Positions 24,101-36,250 are shown, counted from the stretch's first letter. The stretch is DNA of 64,000 nt from Trissonchulus latispiculum (GCA_030248195.1 JASAND010020923.1:1-64000), one strand, 5' to 3'. The notes: generated from the letters alone by a model not told the origin. Translations and numbers: made by a program.

Positions 24101-27100
24101 GGAATCCAACTGATGACTACTTTGCGTGCATCAAAGGAGACAGTCTTTGCGTCTTTGAAACACAGGTACATAGTTAACTAGCACTTCTGAAATTGGTGAA
24201 AAGACTTTAAAAAACCAAAATTAATTTAATTGTATTCATTAAAAGAGAATAATACAATATATGCATGTACAATAAAACTATATAATATACAACTTAAGGG
24301 GGGGGCTACTAAAAGTTTGCCCCGACTTTGTCCGATTGGCCTACTTTTTGGCGAGGATATAGAGCATGGGTGTGGTCAAAAAAATATCGGGTACAGAGAT
24401 CTTAGTTGCCTTCCAGCCATGTGCAGCCGTCGCGTTTATGTGCCCAACCCCCCCATTTTTCGCAACTACCAACATAATTAATTAAAAATTTCTACTGACT
24501 GCTAGGCCCAAGCTTCAAAGCTGCCATGCGCCAATATGATTTGGTACATATGTCCCTACCAGCAGAAAAATACTAGATGTCTCTATCTTATCTGCATCTA
24601 AGGGAATTACTCTTCAAAGTTGAAGTTTCGGCAAAAATTTAAAAAATTTTGGCTAACGAAGGAAAAATTTTATTAGTGGTGCGAGCTATAAGGCTGCAAT
24701 TTGGCATAAAAGGAGGCCCTAAAGGAGTACTCATTTGTGCCAAATGGCAAGAAATTCTGCCGCGTGAAAAAATTTTTATGTCAACTTTAATCTTCAAAAA
24801 TTTCCAAAAACGCATTTTTTGGGGAATGGTAGCCCAGAAATCGAAAAAATCAAATTTTTGAAATTAAAATTTTTTGAGATATTTGAACTCAGCGAGGTCG
24901 AAAACACCCCCACAAGAGATTTCAGCCCGATTAGTGAAGGTTTGCGACTTCTATGGCTGCAGAAAGCCTCTACACAGGATCCGACAGACTGAAAATGGCT
25001 GTTTTGGCAATTTTTGAAGATTAAAGTTGACATAAAAATTTTTACGCGGCAGAATTTCTTGCCATTTGGCACAAATGAGTACTCCTATAGGGCCTCCTTT
25101 TATGCCAAATTACAGCCTTGTAGCTCGCACCAGTACTAAAATTTTCCTTTCGTTAGCCAAAATTTTTTAAACTTTTGCCGAAACTTCAACTTTGAAAAGT
25201 AATTCCCTTAGATGCAGATAAGTTAGAGACATCTAGTATTTTTCTGCTGGTAGGGACATATGTACCAAATCATATTGGTGCATGGCAGCTTTGAAGCTTG
25301 GGCCTAGCAGTCAGTAGAAATTTTTAATTAATTATGTTGGTAGTTGCGAAAAATGGGGGGTCGGGCACATAAACGCGACGGCTGCACACGGCTGGAAGGC
25401 AACTAAGATCTCAGTACCCGATGTTTTTTGACCACACCCATGCTCTATATCCTCGCCAAAAAGTAGGCCAATCGGACAAAGTCGGGGCAAGTCGATTTTT
25501 GTAGCCCCCCCTTAACAAAGGTTAACATTGGGTAAAGTTGGCCAAATGTAGCTTAGAATTGGCTTTTATTAAAGCTTATTGCATTTTATATTTGGAGAAT
25601 GCAACTAAGATCATAATAGCTATTGCAATATTTCTCCTCATGTACTTACATAGAGATTGCAACTTTCCTCCTAATTTGTATGTTTGAGTGTTGTCCAATG
25701 CATCATGGAGGTTTTGTTTTTGCTTCAGACGTTTGGGCTGGTTAATAAGAAGAGTATAAAAATTGACGGGTTGAAGTATGTTGATTCGATTATTGCATTT
25801 TATTATCATTTGTTGCGCGAAAACATATAAGTAGATAAGAGGGATAAACGCAACACTCTGATTTCAGCAGTTGAGTCATGCTTGCTCTGCACATAAAACA
25901 TGCATTATATATCTTAAATCTATGTGTTTGAATCGGTGTCTGTGAATATTAGTTATGCACAAGTAATCTAGACCTGGTGGGAGTCCCCATAAACAACCTT
26001 CTCCCAAATTTATTCCCCCTTAAAATGGATACCCGTTTTTGGGTACCGCATTTTGTTCTGAAAAAACCACATTGAAGGGAAATTTTCAAATATTTTCCGG
26101 CTTCGCGGGAGATGTTTGCTCGATTTATTTTTGATCTCCGAGGACCCCCAGCGAACCCCCCCCCTCAGGAAAAATTCCCAAGAATAAGCCCAGAGTACGA
26201 ATTTCTGCTGAAAAATACGACTAGTGCTGTACCTAGCTGTTATGTGGAATGTCTGCGTTCTTTGGGACGGCTGTTCATTTTTGTTCATGCACTCAGTTAT
26301 TCAGTACCCGATAATGATAAAATGATTTCAATTAATGAGCGGAATTTAGAGACTTCCAGTGGTCACCATCTGACAATCTGATTGCCTATTCTAAGACTGA
26401 AATCGGGGAGCTTCCAGCGGGAGTATTTCTAATCCAGATTCCTGAAGGAGTTGATTTCAGAAGCAAGAATTTGTTCAACGTTAAGGACATCAAAATCTAT
26501 TGGCAGAAACAAGGAGATTACGTCTGCTTCAAAGTAGACAGATACAGCAAGAAAAAACAGCTGGAGAATGGAGAAGTTTCTTACAGTGTAAGAAGATTTT
26601 CAGTTTGAAACTAATTTTCATAACTTTTAAAAAATAAATTTTGTTTCTCTTAAATTCAGCTCTACGGTGGCGTTGGTGAAAAGGTATTGGTTGATTATTA
26701 ATAAAAGCTTTTAGCTTTTATATACTTATAATATTTCGAGTGCGTCGAATTTCGAATTCATCAGTTTATGTATTTCTATCCGGAATTTGCGGGGAGGCTG
26801 TAAATTTGGAATTTTTAAGATCTAATTGTTGATTTAGTGTTCTATGCAGCCAACTTAGACGCATTACGGTTTTTACTTACTCAACGATTTTAAGGAAATC
26901 TAAAATAATTGTAGATTTTCGGAGTTTTATCTGCTGGTCTGTTTCCAGATTTACTTATGATTCGCATTTTTTAACGTTGATTATGTTAAAGAAACATTTC
27001 AAACGTTTCCAAACTGTTGCCTTTCCACTCTTTTTCTTTACTGAGGTTTGCCTACGGCTGACCTCAGTAACATGGTTTGGTTAAAGCTTGCTTGTTGCTG

Positions 27101-30100
27101 TACTTAGTTTTATTGGCATTCTGGAACCTGTTTAGCAAACATTTTTTGGCACTGTGTTTCTAATCAATTTTATTATGTTTTAGGGTATTACTCACAATTT
27201 AGAAATCTTCCACATTAGACCGAAGTCGGTGCCAATAGATGTTATTGAAATTAAAGGTAAATTTTAGCAGAAGGGACGAAGAAAGGAACGTGTCACGGTA
27301 GGAACTGAGAAACCGGTCCTGCTTGTGTGGATGAAACCAGTAAGCTTCGGTTAATTAGACCGACACAGTACCCCTTGAACAAACAGGACACAAATTTGAG
27401 TTTTACTTTGTAACGGAAATTTAGTTTAGTCAGAAATGTAGTCAAAATCATTGTTTAATATTTTTGATTTCCTTTGGATACAGCAATGTAAGCTATTTTG
27501 TGCTTATTACTTATGTCGACTAATTTTATTTGTTGTCGTCTATTGAATATGAATATAACGTTTGTGTGGTATGATGCTCGCCTTGCCTTCTTTGTTGTAG
27601 AACCCATCAAAGCCTTTGCATGGGAACCAAACGGCAGCAAATTTTGCGTGGTTTATGGTGATATTCGTCAGAGCGCTTGTTTTTATGATGCAAAAGAATT
27701 GGGAAAGAGCGGTACAACCAGCAAGGATGTCAGTCTGAGTAAGTAATCTGATATTCGGATATTTGCGCTTGAAGTTTAACTTGCACAGACTGTGTTGTAG
27801 ACAGTTCATGCAATGCAAGACACTTCAAACTAGTGGATTAGCAGTTATGTATGTTTTTGGCTGGCTTATTTCTACGAGGGGTGGGGGTGCGACCCCTATT
27901 TGGCGACCTAGCTGAGAAGGATTGTTTGGGTTTTTGGGCTATTTTAAGATTAAATTTAGCCATTTTTGCGATCTCCGGATTTTTTTAACATTCCTCGCTG
28001 TGGCGCTAAACGGCATTTTGCTAAATCGTAGTTTCAAGAAAAAGGTTTTTTCAATTTATTTTGCACTAACAATTTTAATGCCAAATTGCATTATACAAAT
28101 GAATATTTACCACTTAAAATGGACATTTAATGCACTTCTGTAGAACACTTTCGTCAAGTAATCTTTCGTCGTTCAAGAAATATATATAATTCCATGTTGT
28201 TTGAAGTGTTCATGTATTGTTCTCCCTGCACCAGATAATGCCCTTTTGCACAAAGATGTGGCATGTAGTGGCTTCAAAACCGCCGATTTTTGCCAAAATG
28301 TCGGATAATGCCGTTTAGCGCGAATTGTCAAAATTTAGAAAAAGTCTCTTCTGGTGATTTTCTGCCACAGCAGTTTTTTTACCTTTTCTATTCCATATGT
28401 TTAACACATTCTGAAGACATCCATGAGGACGTCTCTGGAGCGCCGGGAAGTATAAAACAGTAGTAACTACATTCGTGCATACTCAAAAGCCTCTTGTCTT
28501 GCTTCCTGCAATGTGAAAAACACTCAGCCCCAGCTCCATGGGAAATGTCGTGGATAATGTATTAGGAAAAAGATTGTGAATGAATAAATGGCAACTCCCC
28601 CGCCCCCCCCCCTTTCATGATCTTGAATTTAGTTTAGTAACTAAAATCAGCTCTCTCTCTCTCTCTGTTCAGTAATCTTCGCTAGGCATAGATTGGAGGG
28701 ACCATTGGGATGATCCCTGCCTCCCGCAGGAAACAAATGACCAGGTATGGGCTGCTGGATAGGCAGTCCAGGCTAGCCCCCACACCCAGGCAGAGTTGGC
28801 GATGGTGGGATTAGGTTAGGATTAGGTGGGTGGGACACGTCATCCTCGGACTCCCCGCACCGGTTGCAGACCGGAATTTTCTGCAGCCCCAATTCTGAAT
28901 AGGTAGGACCTCAGCAAAGGGCAGTGGCCCCCCGCCCTAAGCCGATCTAGAAGGACCCGTTCCCTCCTGGATACTAAAATCAGCTTCTTTAGTACGCCCT
29001 ACAAACTAGTTTTGGCAGGAACAACCAGTTAGAAGATGGTATTTCCTTTAAACTTACTGTATTTTCACCACGTCTCTACCCTTCGTACTGCTGAAGTACA
29101 ATTCTAAAGTGTAAACATTAGAATCATTGGATTTTAGATTCTATCTTTGTGAATTGTCTTTCAACTTTTCGAAGCTTGGCTAATTTTGTACCATGTTCGT
29201 TCTTACGCATGTTTAGAAACGTTCGAAGGCAAGTCTCAGCTAAATAGTGTTTGCTGGGCTCCACCTGGTATCCACTGTGTTGTTGCTGGACTAAAATTGT
29301 AAGTTCTTAGTTTTTAGAAATTTTTTATCGCTCATTACACGCTCTGTCTTTTTATATTCCTGTCAGGCGGCTATTTTGTTTTTGCAATTAGCACGTACTA
29401 TAGTTGTGCTCTGCTGTGTTGTGGCTATTAAAATGTATTACTCTTACATTTTCAATAGTCCTGAACGGAGACGGCAAGCTCTTTTTAACCTCTTCGATAA
29501 TTCATGGTAGGATTTGAGGCTTATGCATAATACATGTACTCTTGATAATACTTATACAATGCTGCTACCGACTTTCAGGGGTGGCTCTGGCTCTCTAATG
29601 TTCATTGATACAAATGAGATGTCATGCAATCAACAGGAGCACACTGGTGTAACTGATATCGAATGGGATCCTACTGGTCGTTTTGTTACGACAAGTGTTA
29701 GCTCGTGGGGAGGAAAAGTACGCAATTTTATATTAAAGCTAATGACTAATAAAGTTAAAAAACTTTGCAAATTCTTGAAACTCATTCAGATTGGATAGTC
29801 TTTTGTCGTTGCGTTTATATTTTTAATTTGTTATTTAACTTGTTTATCAAGTATTGTTCGAGGTCCGAACCGAGGGGGGATGCAAGGGGGCCGTTGTAAC
29901 TGAGATATTGCCAAGATATAACAATCCTGTGAAGATGAAAAAATTTGGCTGCCATTTATTCATTTTAAGCAAATTCACTGGCTTGTTTCGTTCTAGGTTG
30001 CAGTGGTAGGCTTCTAATCTTATATGCTTTGAGAAAAATATTAATTTAAAATTTAGTAGAGGTTTCGTGTCCGCAGTACTCAAAACTTAACTTCTGGGGT

Positions 30101-33100
30101 CACTGTGTCCCTGCCCTCAGTGTCTTCCATGCAAATATTTAGTATTTAGGTATTTCCCAAAGATCTTGACTATGGGTCTGGTTTTTCACGCACCCAATTT
30201 TTTCTTTTAGGGCGACTATGGTTATATAGTCTGGAACTTTCAAGGACAGCTGCGTCAGCGTCGTCCCATGGACAAGTTCTGCGCCATGGCTTGGAGACCT
30301 AGACCTCCTTCTTTGTTGACAGATCAACAGAAGAAGGTAAAGTCTTTTTCTGTAATTAAACTGTCCTCCAATGATTTGAAAATCGAATATGATTTACCAA
30401 ATTGTTCCCTATATGGTTTTGAAGTCAGAAATTGTCAGTTCCGTTTTTCCGTATAGTGCTAGTCGTTCAGAAGAGATGCTTATTAAAATGATCGCTTAGT
30501 CTTTCAGTAGTGGTGATAGACAGTGGAGTTGATGTTGTTGCTGTTGTTGGGTCAATGTGTTGCTATTGTTGGGTAACATTTGCAGTGTGTTTATGGTTTC
30601 TACTGGATTTGGAATGATTTGGTAGAATTTGCTTGGTTATGAAAAATTATTAGGGTACGGTACAGCTGAGAAAACTTATCAGCTATGCGAAACATTCTTC
30701 CACATGCAGACTTCGTGCATGATTCGCGTAATACGTAGTGTAATGAATTGTAGCAATAGTCGTGGATGTTTGGAGTGGTCTTATTTTCGTTTCAGGATGT
30801 GCGTAAAAACATGAAGAAATTTGCCCAGATGTTTGAAGAAAAGGATAGGCAAACGCAATCAAAGGCTTCTAAGGTACCTTTTTGATATTCCTGCTTGTTT
30901 GGCTGTTTTTTGCCATACTGAATAATGTTGCGTCCGTATCCTGTAGCTGTCAAAACGTAATTAATTTGTTGTGGGCCTAATCAGCTGTGTAGCTGGCATA
31001 GGCATGGACCGTTGGTTCCTTTTACAGTAACCTTCTTATGCTCCCAGGCTCTTCTGTCGAAGGAGATTAGGAGGAAGCTGGCTGCTAGATATGGCCCATA
31101 AATTGGTTTTCCTGTTTTTTTCTGTCTGCATTGTGTCCGAACACAGATTTCTGAGACCAATGAGTGACCCCCTGGGGAGGGGAAATGAGCCACCGGTTTG
31201 GTTGGGGGGAGCTCCTGTTCTATAATATGGTAGGTGAGATCCGGCACAAGAGCAATTTTTACATTTACACTTCTGCCATAATTCTCAAACATAGGATAGG
31301 GTAATGGCTTGCATCATTGGATTATTCATTTTTGTTTTTACCCATGTTGTTCTTGTAGGAGATTATTGAGCGCAGGCGATCTCTGAAGGAAGATTTCGAG
31401 AATTGGCGTATGGATAAATTAAATTTCTGGGATCAGATGAAACATCGACGGATCGATCTTCGAGGTATTTTTCAGTTCTAGCTCAGGGGTTTAGTTCTGT
31501 ATACAGTTCTTTTAGTTTCAATGATGCTGTCGTGCTGCCCCCGTAGTTAACTTATTAATTAAATTAGTTTCATCGATTTGGTCTTTGCCAATTAATGATT
31601 CCGTTAATAGAGTCGACAGTACTATACATCCAAGCTAGTTGTCGAAACTTTTAATTTCTTGATGTAACGTGACTGCCGGTGGACGGTCGAATAGTTATTC
31701 CCGTTTGACCTTCTTGGGGCCTTTTCGCGAATGGGCAGAGTAGAGTAGAGTAGAATTAAAATTAACTCTTTTAACCCTTTTCATGAATGTGCAGGGTTAA
31801 ATTTAACTCTGCCTGTTTTTAACTCTTTTAACTCTGCAGGGTTAAAAATCAAGGAGCTAAAACGGGCAGAGTTAAAATTAACTCTCTGCATTCGCGAAAA
31901 GAGCTAAAAGAGTTAAAACTGGCAGAGTTAAAATTAACTCTCTGCATACGTGAAAAGAGTTAAAAGAATTATAATTTTTGCATACGCAATTTCTAACTTT
32001 TCACCATTTTAGAAGTTTAAAAAACTTCCCAACGTTTGGAAAATTTTAAATAAAATAAGACAAGATACTTTCATTTCATTAATAAACATTTATTACATCT
32101 TCAATGCAGCGTCATCCTGTATTAGGGCGATCCGGGCGTATCCCTGTGTGTAAATTACAGTTTTTAACCGATTTTGCTGAAATTTAGCATGGATCCATTT
32201 CAACAAATTATTGACCGATCTGTAGCAAAGTTTTGCAGTTTTTAACCGATTTTGCTGAAATTTAGCATGGATCCATTTCAACAAATTATTGACCGATCTG
32301 TAGCAAAATTTTAAAGTTTAAGCTTTTAAGGGGTTAACAACATGGGTGAAACTACAATTCATGGGGAACCAACCAAAGATTTTTACGATTTTCATGAAAA
32401 GTTGTATTCAGAGTTCGCTGAAAACTAATCTGAAGACAGTGTTTCGGTCCAGGTTTTGTTCTATTGCCAGCTTGCAGATTAGCCTACAACAAAGTGCTAA
32501 TGAATAGTTGAGCCGAAAAACCGGTACCATGTTCGTTTGCTGAAACCACGACTGAGCCCAAAAACCTTTGTACAGATTTTCAGAAAAATCGGATTCCCTT
32601 GGTCCTCCCAAAAACATGAACAATTTTGGCCAATTTCAACTAAACTTTAATAATACTAAAACAGATAGACGCAGCAAAATTAAATAGAATATTGTTTGGG
32701 CGACCGGTACATCTAGTTCATCTAGCAGAGTTCTGATTTTTTCAATGATTGGATCCGGGATGCTGTTGCTGAGGCGTAGACAGACGGACTGGCTATCAGT
32801 CTCAAATAGGATCCGGGAATCGTCAGGTAGTAGATATTTGTTCTTGGTACACCAGCTGAGCGCCCGTTCGATGGCCACAAGTTCCGCTCTATAGCTTGAG
32901 CAGAACTTTCCAGCCGGCTTATGCAGATAGGTCGTTAGTCCGTAGTCAGATTTGATTACCAGCGGGGTCTTCATAGGGTGTACCAGAAATCAGTTTGCGC
33001 GGTCCCCCTTCGCACAATGGGGTGTGGGGGGGATTCGGGCAACGTGAAGAGGCGAGAGCGGTAGAACAGGCAACAGGGATCGCGGCATTTTCAAAGTATA

Positions 33101-35535
33101 TATTTGAAAATTGCACACATCTTGAATACCTGAATACCTGAATCTTGAACACACATCTTGATAATCTTGAGACCTACCTTTTGGCATATGATTAGCCAGG
33201 CGCGTAGCCAGGGGGGGGGGGAATGGGGAGAATTCCCCCCCCGAAATTGTGTTGCCCCCCAGGAATTTTTTCCTGCCATATGTAAAATGCCCATTTTTCA
33301 AAACATTTTCGCGCCTGCGGCGCGAAATATATAAGTGGATTATACCATTACAATACGTGTTTCGCACGTAATAATGAGTACCAATTACACTATTTGATGT
33401 ACTTTGACCACCTTCTGCATCGTTTGGGTACATGAACACGCATGGCGCCTTAAATATTATTGTAATTTCAACGAATGCTCTGTAAAAATTCAACGAAGGT
33501 CATGAAATAGAAAAATTTCTCAGCTTCTGGGGAGCTCCGCCCCCCAGACCCCCCGCAAAGATTTTGCATTCCTCCCCCCGAAGTTTTTTTTCTGGCTACG
33601 CTAGTGTGATTAGCTGACATATCAAGGTAAAATAGTCCGTAGTGGGCATTATTATATCTAACACACATCGATTCTGGCACTACTCCAAAGTTGAAATTTT
33701 GGTGCGAAAAGTGTGTTTTTTGAAAAAGTTTTCTGAACTCTGGGTGGATTAACGGTTTGACCAATTCTGAAACTTTTTGCCACAAATGTTAACTATTACT
33801 AGTGCTAAATATTAAAAGAATTCCGGCTTTCGAGCGTTGCTTCCGTCTTCAGCTATAACAGCCCAAAGTTTGAAATTTGACAAAAACTTGCGATGCGACC
33901 GTGCGCCGTTTTCGATCTAATAAAATTGACAGCCCTAGTCTACCCCAGCTTTTTACCAAATATTAGACTCTAATAGGGGCAAACTGTCTGTGTGTTTCTA
34001 GGGTTTTGGCTTTCTGGTTTGTCTGCTAGCAAACTTTTTGTTACGAAATAACCCTTATTTTTAGGCCTGAAAAGCTAGCTAAGCGCAGTAAAAATGGGAT
34101 CAAAAAATTTGTTGTCTCCGATTTTGCCGAAAAGGTGCTTATAGGGGTTATTTGACTTGCTGAATCCGAATATGAAATCCGTTTTTCGATATGACCCTTC
34201 CCTCGTTCAGTATGCGCTTACAACTGTCTTAGAGCTTTTTGGAGCGATCGCCATCCATACTTTGAGAAATCAGTCTAGCATTTCTAAACATTGGAGCGAG
34301 GTTTAGTGACATAGCTTTCGGCACATCTTGGTACACTCACTGGCCTGTAATGCGCAATGTTTCAGCCGATTCTACCACAGTACTTTGGAGTAATTGACTC
34401 ACATCTTCGAGATGGCACCAAAAAACAGCGACAATATCGATTATGTAATCTAGCACTGCGAACGCAGGGATTAACGAAATCACATCATTTTTACATAAGT
34501 TAAGACAGATACTTGGAGTATTAATTGGAGCAAAGTTGGGCTCCTTTGATAAACCACAGCTCATTAGACGTTAGTTAACCTCCACCCGTATAGACCTACA
34601 ACACCCAATTTTTCGCACTTTGATTGTATCGCATAGAAAAGTATACACTGATCTAAGGATTATTTTACACAATATCAAAGCGCTATAGTACTTATGTGTA
34701 CGTGTATAGTACTTGTACGTACGCTAAAGCGCGTCAGTACTTACTATTTCTGGAAAATTTGGGTACCGTACCTTGCGCAATGCGATCAGAGCGAGGCAAA
34801 GTTTGTGTACATGTCATGCCGAGCTTTGGACCGACAACACCAACTTCTGATGGCTCTACAGAACGCTACGCTGCATGGAATTCTTTCAAACTTTAAACTG
34901 TTTTACACTAAACCTACTACTGTTATATGGCAAAAGACTAGCTAGCTTTTCCAACATCGAACTTTTAGTGAAATTCGTAGCCCCCCCCTTAACCCGCGTG
35001 CTGAGACGCGGGTTAAAATTCAATGTAAAATGTCTTGAGTTAAACGAGTTAAATTTAACCCATTCATGAAAAGGGTGGAGTTAAATTTAACTCTGCAGTT
35101 TTTTAACTCCACGTGTCGCTCACGAAAAGAGTAGAGTTAAAAGAGTTAATTTTTAACTCTTTTCGCGAATGACCGAAGGGTTAAAAATTTTAACTCTGCT
35201 TAACTCGGCGAGTTAAATTTTCTCTCTTTTAACCCATTCGCAAAAAGGCCCTTGGTGATTCGTTCCTCTACCTCTTAACTTGGTTGAGTCTTTATCTGGT
35301 TTATTGGTGCCGTTTTGTGCATCACTTTTCATCGCCTTATGATGCTTATCTTTTAATAATGGAAGTCATCGTCATCTGTTGTCATCGACGGCTGCGACGG
35401 AATTTTATTTAAATGAAAACGACTGGATTTACTGTTTTAGGACTGGATACGGATTCCTTTGATCAGGAAGATGTGGAGGAGGAGGTTGTGGAATTTCTTG
35501 TCAAGGAAACCAAAGAAACATACAAGACTGAGTGA
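15903..35535 (+). CDS. eif3b: Eukaryotic translation initiation factor 3 subunit B
   Basis: eIF3B is the RRM plus beta-propeller scaffold of the eIF3 complex, which loads mRNA on 40S ribosomes in the cytoplasm. Exons: 15903-16086, 17202-17397, 17776-17895, 20573-20630, 20905-21033, 22376-22533, 22842-22982, 24099-24165, 26305-26587 (start uncertain), 26660-26683, 27184-27256, 27601-27738, 29217-29298, 29579-29717, 30211-30336, 30796-30873, 31359-31464, 35441-35535; about 731 residues, usual for the family. The order is an acidic N-terminus, RRM ([20 protein letters not shown]), propeller repeats ([42 protein letters not shown]), WRPRPPSLL, then a charged helix and acidic tail. All joins keep phase except around exon 9, where two single-base gaps seem to be missing. 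Exon 10 is only 24 bases. Confidence 0.93.
18084..18158. repeat. (TA)n microsatellite
   Basis: Uninterrupted TA dinucleotide run of about 75 bases in eIF3B intron 3. A short open frame through it is artefactual. Confidence 0.95.
18412..18787. repeat. Foldback element in eIF3B intron 3
   Basis: The left side has two copies of TTAACAAAAAAATCACC; the right side ends with GGTGATTTTTTTGTTAA, the complement. A short related hairpin (GATTTTGTTGTTAAA and its complement) lies at about 19990-20024. Confidence 0.65.
19262..19797. mobile_element. MITE with CTGGGCTTATTCTAG ends, copy 1
   Basis: Terminal inverted repeats are CTGGGCTTATTCTAG and CTAGAATAAGCCCAG, with runs of G and C next to them. CTAGAC flanks both ends (19256-19261 and 19798-19803). 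A second internal start (GCTGGGCTTATTCTAGGG, near 19467) suggests two elements fused or nested. The inner module CTCCGGCGAAGCC recurs in copies at 23228 and 25974. Confidence 0.8.
21380..21660. repeat. Foldback element in eIF3B intron 5
   Basis: The outer ends AATTCTTTTCCGTATACACACC and the complement pair across a short centre. The arms carry GTGCATTTGAAC and ATCTGTAACAAAA words, linking it to the 1153-1948 family. Confidence 0.7.
22020..22262 (-). repeat. tRNA-derived SINE
   Basis: The head of the minus strand (22262 down to about 22195) has an A-box-like segment, CAGCCGAGTGGTAAGGC, and a B-box-like segment, GGTTCGAATTCC. Spacing and D-stem resemble a serine or leucine tRNA. The anticodon and T arms do not fold properly and there is no clean acceptor stem, so it is not a functional tRNA. 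A roughly 170-bp unrelated body follows, ending in a C run. It lies in eIF3B intron 5. Confidence 0.6.
23228..23607. mobile_element. MITE with CTGGGCTTATTCTA ends, copy 2
   Basis: The ends CTGGGCTTATTCTA and the degraded complement TAGAACAAGCCCAG are flanked by TAGGC (23223-23227 and 23608-23612). The centre has TTTTCCGGCTTCGCCGGAGA. It lies in eIF3B intron 7. Confidence 0.78.
24298..25511. mobile_element. 1.2-kb palindromic element flanked by TTAA, copy 1
   Basis: The two arms of about 590 bp are nearly identical in reverse complement (for example TTTGCCCCGACTTTGTCCGA and GGTGCGAGCTATAAGGCTG against their complements). TTAA lies on each side (24294-24297 and 25512-25515), followed by a G run and GGGCTAC. 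A copy interrupted by another element is at 50333-52782. It lies in eIF3B intron 8 and has no transposase. Confidence 0.85.
25974..26193. mobile_element. Degraded MITE of the CTGGGCTTATTCTA family, copy 3
   Basis: The right end AGAATAAGCCCAG and the central CCGGCTTCGCGGGAGA module are recognisable; the left end is eroded (ACCTGGTGGGAGTCCCC). A further fragment of this family may lie near 27860-27900 (GGCTTATTTCTACGAGG). Confidence 0.6.
28653..28972 (-). mobile_element. 5'-truncated non-LTR retrotransposon with target duplication
   Basis: The minus strand encodes [17 protein letters not shown] and, after a frame change, [13 protein letters not shown]. This is the Cys-rich tail found after RNase H in several LINE clades. 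It ends in a short frame, a stop and an (AG)n tail. A 13-bp duplication ACTAAAATCAGCT flanks it exactly (28640-28652 and 28973-28985), the sign of target-primed reverse transcription. It lies in eIF3B intron 12. Confidence 0.78.
32158..32312 (+). repeat. Two tandem 77-bp units
   Basis: Two nearly identical copies starting CAGTTTTTAACCGATTTTGC and ending with a GATCTGTAGCAAA word. The unit resembles the outer arms of the foldback at 1153-1948. Confidence 0.85.
32636..32974 (-). pseudogene. RNase H domain remnant of a non-LTR retrotransposon
   Basis: The minus strand reads through [20 protein letters not shown] and [14 protein letters not shown], matching the RNase H blocks with the catalytic Glu (RAEL) and Asp (TDSQS). 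The first Asp may be that of VIKSDYG. The frame then runs into unrelated sequence before the last Asp block. No reverse transcriptase is attached, so this is a fragment. It may belong to the same kind of element as 28653-28972. Confidence 0.72.
33197..33606. mobile_element. hAT-type MITE
   Basis: The ends CAGGCGCGTAGCCAG and CTGGCTACGCTAGTG are followed inward by long G or C runs. An 8-bp duplication TGATTAGC flanks it (33189-33196 and 33607-33614). The length and the terminal CA/TG fit hAT. It is nested in the 31718-35250 element. Confidence 0.82.
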
Positions 35536-36250
35536 TCCCGTACCGAAATCGGGCTCTACCCTTCTTTTGCATTAGCTTTGTTCACTTGGTTCAGCTGGTT
35601 TGTTACTGTTTTGGTTTTTGTGTTTATTTGGTGGTTTAGGACTGCAGCATAGTATCATTTTTGACTGTTACTTGCTTGTTAACTTTTGTTCGATTACATC
35701 AAGTCTTACTGTACAATACTGCCAGATTTAGACTAGTGTTAAATCGGTAGTAATGTCATTGCTGGAGTTGTGGTGCCTATTAATGTTCATTTTCTGTTTA
35801 TTAGTTCAGTGTCGTGATTTTTTAATATTTATTATGCCACGGCTTATGATAGTATTCATTTGGACAGGTGTTTATTTTAACAGGGGACTAACTGTAGCTT
35901 GTCTGTTAAAATGTTTATTATTGGTATACAATGTTGGACTGTTGCTTCTCTGTGTACGTTTTGCATGGCTGGGGACGTTCGTTGTTAATTGTTCTTGTCT
36001 TTGTTGGTTTTGCCGTTCACATGTCTGTCTCAAGTTTGCGTACATTGTACTGAATATGCCTATGTTGTTAGGCAAGTTCAATCACAGCCTTCCACCTCCG
36101 TATAGGTTAACACTGCTGTTTGCTGTTATTTGTTGTATTGTTTTGTCCCTTGAAATAAATGAAATGGGTTTTGTGTTTCTGCATTTCATAGGGCCAACCC
36201 GAGACAGATTCGTTCGACTACAGAACAGGGGACGGTTGCATAAGACTTTC
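35536..36250. other. eIF3B 3' untranslated region
   Basis: T-rich region after the stop codon. An open frame of 181 codons (35753-36298, no ATG start) is hydrophobic because of T richness and is judged to be untranslated. Confidence 0.5.
36154..36159 (+). promoter_or_regulatory. Candidate poly(A) signal for eIF3B
   Basis: AATAAA about 620 bases after the stop codon, in a T-rich 3' region. It is the first canonical hexamer noticed there. Confidence 0.4.

Larger units (their letters stand above)
31718..35250. mobile_element. Foldback element with GTTAAA words, expanded by nested insertions
   Basis: The outer ends are GGGCCTTTTCGCGAATGGG and CCCATTCGCAAAAAGGCC. The arms (to about 31990 and from about 34985) consist of AGAGTTAAAATTAACTC-type words. 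About 3 kb of other DNA separates the arms, including tandem 77-bp units, an RNase H remnant and a hAT MITE. All of it lies in the last intron of eIF3B. Confidence 0.65.
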
